In this document: piece after piece, positions 10,601-16,361 of the stretch
Layout of the letters: the number at the start of each line of letters is the position of its first letter
How positions within the stretch are numbered: the first letter of the stretch is position 1
Assembly (NCBI GenBank): GCA_034696485.1
Contig: JAQIWT010000682.1
Location: 1 to 16,361, forward strand
DNA length: 16,361 nt
Reading direction: 5' to 3'
Origin: Isohypsibius dastychi
Taxonomy: Eukaryota; Tardigrada; Eutardigrada; Parachela; Isohypsibiidae
Program-made: the position numbers and the translations under genes
Notes under the pieces: generated by a model
Database searches by the model: none
What the model saw: only the letters and a program-made list of their open reading frames with translations
What the model was told of the DNA's origin: nothing

Positions 10601-13490
10601 TTGCGTTGTTCAAGTCATTGATCATCATCTTGTCAATCGCGATGACAAACGGACTGAATATCTAAGGTGATAAAAATAGGATATTAATAAAGGTTCGTGC
10701 AAGAATACAGTGATTTTATTTAGTGTTTTGAAATTTATTTTGGCTTGTAATTATGATGTTCGCTATTTTGTGACCAGTAATTTGGTTTTTGAACCTTTGG
10801 AGCAATTCCAGCAATTTTTTTTGTCCAAAAAGCAGAAATGAATTAGAAGATTACTGGAGAATATTTTTGGCAGTGCGCTACCATAGCTTTTCAAAATTGA
10901 AGGCTGATTTGAAAGATTTTGAGTTTTTTGATTTGTGAGTTTGTATTTTCAGTTCTTTTATTCTTTAATTCAATTAGTTATTTGATGATTTATACGTTCA
11001 TTTGAAATCAATTTTTGGATGCTGATTTAGAAGTTTTGATTTTTGATTTTTTTAATCTTTGATCCATCCATCATTCAATAATTTATTTTATTTAAATTAT
11101 TTATTTTATTTATTTATTTATTTATTTTATTTATTTTGTTAAAAAATATTTTTTTGAATGCGGTTTCGAAAGTTCCTGATTTTTGATTCAAAAGATTTTT
11201 CTCATTTTGGTTTGCGAGTTTTCATTATTTAATGATTTTTACGTTTATTTTAAATTTTTTTTTCAGAAAAATTCCTGCCACAATTGAGCCAGTTGGGTCA
11301 TGTTCGACGTTGATCGCGGAAAAGTTTTTGAACGATGCGGAGAATTCATTGACATCTGTGACCGCTTACTTATTGTACAAAACAATCATTTTGGACACGA
11401 GCAGTTATTCGAAACAAGCTGGAAAAGCGACGCAAAAAGACGAGGAGATTGGAAACAAGCTGGAGAAATTAATTGGTGGCGATGCGAAAAGCCGGGATGA
11501 AATTTTCACAAAGCTGAAGAAAGCCAAAACGGATGTGGCTGGGATGAATATTACACAGCTGCTGAGGAAGGATCAGAAATTGTTGGATGTCGGAAATAGC
11601 CGCATTATCGTCTCATCAATCCCCATTTCTGTTCACGTAAGAACTTTTCAAGCCGTTCGCTGAAAATATTTTATTGCAATAGTTTAATTGTTTCATCATT
11701 TCAACACTCAAGTTTGAATTTGGGAAATAAATTCTTGAGATTGTTTAGAAAAAATATAAAAGGAGTCATCATGTTCATTTTTTCAGTGTTGAGGAAATAT
11801 TCAGACTGAACTCGTTTAAACTAAAAACGCAAAAATATGAAATTATGAAATTATGAAAATTATGCGAAATTATGAAATTATGAGTGTTTTTAATTTTTCA
11901 AAAAATGAGATGACCATTTTTATTCGGTTTCAAAAGCGTTTGTTTTTTAGGAATGCATAATTTGTGATTCGCATTTGGACGACATCGGGGGAATGTGTTC
12001 TGATCATAAAGTCGACGGAATTGTCATCCTTGGTTCAAAACTGAATCATAAAGAAGGCATCGAGAAGGGATTATTCGTTTACACCAAGGACCGAACTTAT
12101 CTAGAATCAGTACGAATTTAATAATAATTAACACTTTGAATACATAGATAAAGCCGTTCTTGGGCATCATGTTAGATTTGAATAATTTCGGTAAAAATAA
12201 AACTAGTTGCATGAGCGTCACATCCTCAAAATTTTGGTCCAAATTCAAATATTTACGATAATAAAAATTCAAATATTGTTCAAATATTACGTCACATTCT
12301 CAAAATTTTGCTTTTTTTAGCAAGAAATTTGCTATTTCACTCGATTGTTTCAAAAAGCACTCTTTTCGTGAAAAAGAATAATTTTGATTTTTAGAAAATG
12401 ATTTTGCATTCGATTAAAATCGTTGACCTGTTATAAGTCCAGACTTTTTCGTTCATGATAGATGTCTGTTTTTTGATCAAATCAGAAAGTGCTTTGAGTT
12501 CAATGAGTTTTCATGGTTTAGATTTCCGATGGACTTGGCACGAATAGGACAGTGGACCTGGAACTACAACCGTCGGACCTGCCTTTTAGCCCCAAAGAAT
12601 GCGGCCATTCATATCGCTATTTCAAGCAGGGAAATGTGATTCCATCAAGAAAACAAATCCTACCTCTCCTAAGGGAAATTCTCCTTTGTCGGAAAAATAG
12701 CATTTTCAACGAAATTCCCTCCACTGCAACTCCACCAAATACATACATTGAACAGGGATATCTTGGGAATGCGGAGAGTTTGACGGAAAAACTGAAAAAA
12801 CGAGTCGCTGAAGTGGAATCGACCCAAGTGAGTTTCTTTTTGAATCAGTTATCAGGGTAATTATTTCTGTAATTATCTGGTAATTATTTAAAAAACTCCA
12901 TCTATATATTCATCGAAATTTCGGTTGAAAAATGTGCCGAAAAACCGAGAATCCCGAAATGCCGAGAGTCTGAAAGGAAACTCAAAACGGAATTTTATAT
13001 CAGTTATAGTAACAGAATTTTTGTAAGCAGTGTTTGGGTAGACCTCGTATGTATTATCAAGATTTCATGCGGTTTCCCGTTTCATGAATTCATCGAAAAA
13101 AATATTGATTAGAACTCTAACCGTTTGACCAAGCATGTTTGTGAGCGAATTAATTTTGGTTCAAAGCATTTCGTAATTGGTGTTTGTAATTTTCAGAACT
13201 CGACGAGTAATCCTCGGAATCCTCAGTTTGATTATGATACAAAAGGTCGGTTTGATCCATCGACTCCAAGTAACACGTACATTGAAGAGTCTGGAGCCAT
13301 GATGAAAACACCTCAGAAAGACCAGGTTGCTAGTATGTTGAGAAATAAAATGGCCGAACTGGCACTGGATCAGGATTCGCAACCAGTCAGTCCGCTGGAT
13401 CGCTCAAGACATCACTCAAATGATTTCGGCCAATCTGCTAGCAGCGGAGCGAACACCGAAAATGAACATGAGATTTTCGATATGGAATGA
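7646..13490 (+). CDS. prune: Prune-family DHH/DHHA2 phosphoesterase, 7 exons, 536 aa
   Basis: Cytosolic metal-dependent phosphoesterase; the human relative PRUNE1 hydrolyses short polyphosphates and nucleoside tetraphosphates and binds nucleoside diphosphate kinase. Exons: 7646-7717, 9798-9908, 10368-10666, 11267-11636, 11951-12109, 12522-12827, 13197-13490; all GT-AG with matching phases. DHH domain: HVVVGNEACDLDS (metal ligands D45, D47), LIDHH (126-128), VIDHH (146-148), EPVGSCSTLIAE (about 168-179) and TIILDTSS with D204. The DHHA2 domain begins around 222 and shows MNITQLLRKDQK and a substrate-region stretch ending YFKQGNVIPSRKQILPLL. Relative to about 450 aa in human, it has a short N-terminal addition and a longer tail with a duplicated TPxNTYIE segment (407 and 462). 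Human PRUNE1 has one comparable TPMNSLVDE motif. The tail ends in an acidic EHEIFDME. The start was chosen because exon 1 is short, in frame, and ends in an AAG-GTGAGT donor. No canonical AATAAA was seen shortly after the stop. Confidence 0.95.
7650..7658 (+). promoter_or_regulatory. ETS-like site ACCGGAAGT overlapping the Prune start region
   Basis: An exact ACCGGAAGT begins 4 nt after the A of the Prune ATG. It is also coding sequence (DRKS), so it could be coincidental. Its recurrence at the mannosidase and uS14m 5' ends makes a regulatory role worth testing. Confidence 0.25.
8403..8455. repeat. AT-rich simple repeat (AATAAT/ATAATACAT)
   Basis: Runs of AATAAT are followed by near-copies of ATAATACATAAT within Prune intron 1. 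Confidence 0.75.
9540..9690. repeat. AT-rich repeat block with duplicated segment
   Basis: CAATAAGATAAATAAATAA occurs at 9554 and again at 9596, each followed by a similar TCATAAT-ATTAAT stretch. A shorter TTAATAAGATAATAAA follows at about 9667. It looks like local tandem duplication within a low-complexity tract in Prune intron 1. Confidence 0.75.
9909..10367 (+). other. Prune intron 2 (459 bp)
   Basis: Runs from a GTAAG donor to a TCGTCAG acceptor. It is T-rich; nothing else is recognised. Confidence 0.8.
10667..11266 (+). other. Prune intron 3 (600 bp)
   Basis: GTGATA donor, TTTTTTTTTCAG acceptor. The sequence is strongly T-rich on the plus strand and includes a TTTA/TTTAT microsatellite at about 11085-11145. 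No gene is seen. Confidence 0.8.
11085..11145. repeat. TTTAT/TTTA microsatellite
   Basis: Consecutive TTTA and TTTTA units within Prune intron 3. Confidence 0.85.
11637..11950 (+). other. Prune intron 4 (314 bp)
   Basis: GTAAGA donor, TTTTTTAG acceptor. It contains the ATGAAATT tandem repeat at 11837-11882 and nothing else recognisable. Confidence 0.8.
11837..11882. repeat. Tandem repeat, unit ATGAAATT
   Basis: About five to six copies of an 8-mer ATGAAATT with small variations (ATGAAAATT, ATGCGAAATT) inside Prune intron 4. Confidence 0.85.
12110..12521 (+). other. Prune intron 5 (412 bp)
   Basis: Donor GTACGA, the same non-standard GTAC type as mannosidase intron 4; acceptor GGTTTAG. A 21-bp direct repeat (CGTCACAT[C/T]CTCAAAATTTT) occurs at 12216-12236 and 12290-12310 with 20 of 21 matches. 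No gene is seen. Confidence 0.75.
12828..13196 (+). other. Prune intron 6 (369 bp)
   Basis: GTGAGT donor, AATTTTCAG acceptor. No recognisable feature inside. Confidence 0.8.
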
Positions 13491-14331
13491 TTCATCCTTC
13501 AGATGTGTTGGCTTTGTTTTAGAATCCTGGGGTTTTTTTGGTGTATTAATCAAAAAACTTGAAGAAGATAACGATAAAAATCAAGTGAAGGTTTTGGCGC
13601 GAGAAAGTTTTCAGGTTTGTTCAGAGGGTTTGTATAATCGAGGGAGCGACTGTTAGCCAAGATGACAGGAAATAATTATGATTACTACATTGCCAGCTCC
13701 CAGAGTCTTCAATCTGAATTCCGCTCCCGGATTTTCTGAATGTTTTCTGGACGAAAACGGTCAATTGCTTTGGTTCGAGCCGATCTGGTGAAAAAAATTC
13801 ACGTATGAGCGAAATGGTGGCGCAGGGCCACCTCAATCCGGCGTTTTCCTAAGTAGAGCTAGTTTTCGTTTTCACGAAATTATCGATCGAAATCGATTTA
13901 ATCGAGTGCTTGGCATAACGTGGTACAAAGGGAGCAGAGAACACTGAAGGCGACTCAGCATGCACGAGGGCTTTTGATTTCCGCGAACATACCTGCTGAA
14001 CTGTATAACTACTGAACAGTAGTTGAACGGCTTAGTAATAACTATCGCCTTGACCTACACTTGGAAATGGGAAATCGGATGAGCAGGTCAGTTGTGAATT
14101 GTGTCTTGTATCGTTTTTCAATCAGTTATTTCGAAATGCCATCGGCTGCGAAGAATCTTTTAGTTCACGAAACTCTGAGGTTCTGTGTCCGTTATTTTTG
14201 GATTCACGAAGTGAACCAGTGACTATGGACACTGAATTATGAGCATGACGAGTGAACACTTTGCGGGCTTCTCCAAGCAGCATTGGTTACTCACATCTAT
14301 ATCTTGCTATAATCCCAACTGTTGTATCTAG
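13491..14331. other. 3' flank of the Prune gene, no confident gene
   Basis: About 840 bp after the Prune stop. I see no canonical polyadenylation hexamer and no protein match. A perfect hairpin (AACTACT, 4-nt loop, AGTAGTT) lies at 14007-14024. A short stretch around 13545-13600 reads IKKLEEDNDKNQVK in one frame and is coding-like, but too short to call. Confidence 0.5.
14007..14024. repeat. Short perfect inverted repeat
   Basis: AACTACT-GAAC-AGTAGTT forms a 7-bp stem with a 4-nt loop between the convergent genes. Role unknown. Confidence 0.6.
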
Positions 14332-14494
14332 AAAGGAAGAGAATGGAGAAGGAAGTACCAGCGCTCGATCTAACACTTCTGGAAAAACCGGAGCATCAAG
14401 TGGCCTCGATCGTTTGAACGCCAAAGCAGAGTCCAACCTGGCCAGGATTCAAGCAGCCAACAAACAAGCCAACCTGCTTCTGAAGAAGTCTTGA
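14332..14494 (+). CDS. Unassigned exon-like ORF with good acceptor and stop
   Basis: A plausible acceptor (AACTGTTGTATCTAG, ending 14331) opens one leftover base and then 53 codons to a TGA at 14492-14494. The first part is Ser/Gly/Thr-rich (EGSTSARSNTSGKTGASSG). The second is a predicted charged/alanine helix (LDRLNAKAESNLARIQAANK) ending in LLLKKS. Composition looks coding. The frame needs an upstream donor in phase 2. Prune exon 6 ends in phase 0 and exon 7 ends in a stop, so it does not join to them directly. A weak phase-2 donor inside exon 7 (AC-GTACAT, g at 13277) could produce an alternative Prune C-terminus. It may instead be the last exon of a separate small gene whose other exons I cannot identify. 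Confidence 0.35.
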
Positions 14495-14533
14495 TCAAAT
14501 ACCGCAACACAGTACATGATGCAGGATGAATGA

Positions 14534-14907
14534 GCTAAAGTACGAAAGACTGCATTTCGAACACACGCGCACAATGGTTTTCGTATTCTTGACACCATCT
14601 GTAAAACGGGTTATTTAGATATGAGTATCAATATCAAGTTGAACACTGCATGTACGTACAACGGCGGATGTGAACCGTTCGAAGTTCTGAATGCTGTATC
14701 TGACATTGGGGTAATAATCAGTGCAATATAAATGCATGACCTTTTGTGCGCCGATGATAAACCGTCGATGGTATCGGAAGTCGGTACATGCTTAAAGTAC
14801 TGAACGAGAAACTCAACTCCCCGCAAATCGCATTTTTTGATTGTGAACGACAGTTCAATCCAGATAGAACAATACAACAGGATGGTCCCGGAAAAGCTAC
14901 TAATATA
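14534..14907 (+). pseudogene. Decayed non-LTR retrotransposon reverse transcriptase fragment
   Basis: One frame from 14534 reads KTAFRTHAHNGFRILDTICKTG, then GGCEPFEVLNAV, then after a TAA at 14729 LLCADD. These resemble, in order, the non-LTR reverse transcriptase KAFDTVxRxxLWxIL, the segment SxPFEVxNGVxQG and the catalytic YADD-box palm motif. The match continues as LKVLNEKLNS in a second frame near 14788, typical of the LxxLLNxLN segment after the ADD box. Only about 35 residues separate the PFEV and ADD segments, less than in intact enzymes, so an internal deletion is likely. At least one stop and one frameshift mark it as dead. No endonuclease domain or target-site duplication was found. 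Assignment rests on eye-level motif similarity. Confidence 0.5.
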
Positions 14908-15217
14908 TAAGCACGTGCGCCCGCAAATCACTAACAACCCCAGCACTCACCCTTGGTAGAATGCTTCAGAGCCATTGTGCATATTCGTCGGTCGAGTTCG
15001 GTGTTCCAGTTTCCAGCAGGACTGTGGTGGAAATGCTCATCTTTCGTATGTACCGTACTCAGCGAGTTAGAAATTGGCGCAGAACTCTATCCGCCGGAAA
15101 TTCTACATTTCTGGACACTTACAGCTTTATTCCACTATCAAACCTACGCTACAGTAATGAACACTACACGGCCAATCCTCAGTCAAATGTTTAGTACAAG
15201 AAATAGCGAAACGTGTA
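14908..15217. other. Intergenic/3' flank of uS14m; unidentified open frames
   Basis: Plus-strand frames (such as about 14961-15194) and an antisense frame at about 14960-15095 ending at a GTGAGT-like donor are open, but none is recognised. TATATAA followed by a CACGTG E-box lies at 14904-14917. On the minus strand AATAAA (complement at 15126-15131), about 90 bp after the uS14m stop, is the best polyadenylation candidate for that gene. Some of this could be further retrotransposon debris. Confidence 0.4.
15126..15131 (-). terminator. Candidate polyadenylation signal AATAAA of the uS14m gene
   Basis: The canonical hexamer on the minus strand lies 87 nt beyond the uS14m stop codon. Position is appropriate; use is inferred. 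Confidence 0.4.
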
Positions 15218-16185
15218 TCACCTCTGATGTTTAGGATAAACAAAGTCACTCTTAAATATGTCCATATTATATTCGACTTTCGGTCGAGCCATTCCAGAGT
15301 ACTGATTAGCTTCCTTCCAGTGCAAGTGCTCTTGTCGAGGTGGTAATGGATGTAATGCCGCCAATGTTCCTTCTAGAGGCGGCTCAATATTATGCCAATA
15401 TCTGCAAGGAACACATGAAACTAGAGCTCTCATCAACAAACCAATCACCTTACATTTTATTATTGCGATTCCCCCATTTAGCTCGCATAGTGCCTGATAG
15501 AAGATTATAATCCGCAAGATGTCTCCATGCGATGCGACTAAGTTTCCATCGAGTCAAAACAGCCCGAGCACGGCTGGTCATCTGGCATCGGTTGACAACT
15601 CGCCGGAAACCGGCATCACGGGGAATACTCAGAATTCCTCGAAGTCCGTCTTCTTGAATCTCTTTGGGCATCAATACGGAACGATAAAGAGCTGACCAGC
15701 GCATCTTTTCACGATGATAAATGTGAACATAGGCTCGCCGTTTAACGTCTCGCAACATTCGCCAGTCCTAAACGGGAAGAGGAATAACTAACCGGAAGTC
15801 AACAACCCGGTACTGTTTCGGTCGTTTCTCGACCGAAAAAAACCTCAAATCTTACCTGCCAATTATGACTTCGATGAGGATTGTGACTAAGCACCGAGTC
15901 TCGAGGAATCGTCATATCCTTAACCCAAACACATCCTGGTGGAAGAGTGGGTTCATTCGGGAGACCATTCCACTCTTTCTTCTTCTTCACTGGTACAATT
16001 GGCGCTCCGGGTATTGCAACTAATGCAGCTTGCGCAGCTGCAGCTGCGGCCTTGTCGTGACTCTTGGCTTTCTTCTTCTTGGCTGGAATCTTCTCTCCCA
16101 GAACAACAGTGGAAGTCGTAACAGTTCGGGAAGTGAATGGCGTCAACTGAATAGCTCGTCCAATCAGACTTCGAAGGGAATTCAT
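15218..16185 (-). CDS. mrps-14: Mitochondrial small-subunit ribosomal protein uS14m (MRPS14), 3 exons, 275 aa
   Basis: Component of the mitoribosome small-subunit head. Exons: 16185-15856, 15767-15454, 15401-15218; introns of 88 and 52 bp, GT-AG, phases 0 and 2. The conserved core is in exon 2: DWRMLRDVKRR (111-121), LPKE-like VLMPKEIQE, IPRDAG, NRCQMTSRARAV, WKLSRIAWRHLADYNLLSG and RAKW (205-208), all diagnostic of uS14m. Exon 1 encodes a basic, Ser/Thr-rich presequence-like start (MNSLRSLIGRAIQ), a Lys-rich and Ala-rich low-complexity stretch and PGCVWVKDMTIPRDS. Exon 3 adds a tail ending SDFVYPKHQR. Human uS14m has about 128 aa and ends right after the RATW equivalent, so both extensions are unusual. 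Exon 2 could alternatively read through to a TAA at 15450, but the GTAAGG donor there joins the next exon in phase and restores a long open frame. Confidence 0.9.
15791..15799 (+). promoter_or_regulatory. ETS-like site ACCGGAAGT in uS14m intron 1
   Basis: Exact ACCGGAAGT inside the first intron of the uS14m gene, about 390 bp downstream of its ATG. Function is inferred only from recurrence. Confidence 0.25.
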
Positions 16186-16361
16186 TTCCTACAAACCCAA
16201 TTTGAATTCATGGTGATCTGGGATTATACCTCCACCTGATTTTCGGACCCCTGAAGTGTTTTTCAGAATCAGCTCATTTTTCTGATTCAGGAAACATACT
16301 TTTTTCCACGGAGTGAAGACTTCCGGCGGAAGTCAGTTTTGCTTGGGGGGACTGTCCGGAG
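16186..16361 (-). promoter_or_regulatory. uS14m upstream region with possible 5'UTR intron
   Basis: Three bases before the uS14m ATG is a TTTGTAG acceptor (ends 16189). A GTATGT donor lies at 16299. Together they would give a 111-bp 5'UTR intron. Alternatively the acceptor could serve spliced-leader addition if this is a nematode. Further upstream is a double ETS-like palindrome at 16319-16333. Confidence 0.3.
16319..16333. promoter_or_regulatory. Palindromic double ETS-like site
   Basis: ACTTCCGGCGGAAGT contains two opposed GGAAGT cores, 134-148 bp upstream of the uS14m ATG. Paired ETS sites bound by GABP/NRF-2 are well known at mammalian nuclear genes for mitochondrial proteins. Extending that to this organism is inference. 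Confidence 0.4.

Noticed and set aside
13420-13656. Plus-strand 78-codon open frame overlapping the Prune stop
   Set aside because: Out of frame with Prune exon 7 and with no recognised motif; only a short stretch (IKKLEEDNDK) looks coding-like.
13621-13836. Minus-strand open frame after the Prune gene
   Set aside because: No motif, no matching splice sites; judged random.
14611-14946. Minus-strand 111-codon open frame as a gene
   Set aside because: It is antisense to the reverse transcriptase remnant, lacks recognised motifs and has no splice signals that link it to neighbours.
15450-15455. TAA at 15450 as the true end of uS14m
   Set aside because: A GTAAGG donor overlaps it, and splicing to a CAG acceptor 52 bp on continues a phase-matched frame of 61 codons; read-through is kept as the alternative.
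1-16361. CRISPR arrays, tRNA or rRNA genes
   Set aside because: No regularly spaced direct repeats with unique spacers were seen, and no tRNA cloverleaf or rRNA-like segment was noticed on reading either strand; a covariance-model scan was not possible here.

Overview
The window is animal nuclear DNA. Three protein-coding genes are split by spliceosomal GT-AG introns, mostly 50-310 bp, with T-rich TTTTCAG or TTTGTAG acceptors. That intron style suits a nematode or another compact invertebrate genome; the lineage cannot be fixed from the sequence alone. There are no bacterial signals such as ribosome binding sites or operon packing.

Layout. (1) Positions 1-5349, minus strand: Golgi alpha-mannosidase II (MAN2A/aman-2 type, GH38). 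Fourteen coding exons give 1211 codons; only the last few codons lie beyond the left edge. (2) 5350-7645: the intergenic region between two divergently transcribed genes. It holds a possible 5'UTR intron, an 8-bp tandem repeat, a G14 run and a 1021-bp non-autonomous hAT-like DNA transposon (6379-7399) with an exact 8-bp target-site duplication. Inside the transposon are a 164-bp foldback and a G/C-rich hairpin. (3) 7646-13490, plus strand: a Prune-family DHH/DHHA2 phosphoesterase, seven coding exons, 536 aa, with a 2.1-kb first intron and a duplicated C-terminal TPxNTYIE motif. (4) 13491-15217: the region between convergent genes. It holds an unassigned exon-like ORF (14332-14494) and what looks like a decayed non-LTR retrotransposon reverse transcriptase (14534-14907). 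(5) 15218-16185, minus strand: mitochondrial ribosomal protein uS14m (MRPS14), three exons, 275 aa, with unusually long N- and C-terminal extensions.

The three genes serve unrelated processes: Golgi N-glycan trimming, nucleotide or polyphosphate hydrolysis, and mitochondrial translation. They look like ordinary housekeeping neighbours. One shared feature is an ETS-like ACCGGAAGT motif near all three 5' ends. I found no CRISPR array, tRNA, rRNA, or clear novel multi-gene system. The most distinctive items are the intact hAT-like element with its nested foldback, the uS14m extensions and the Prune tail duplication.
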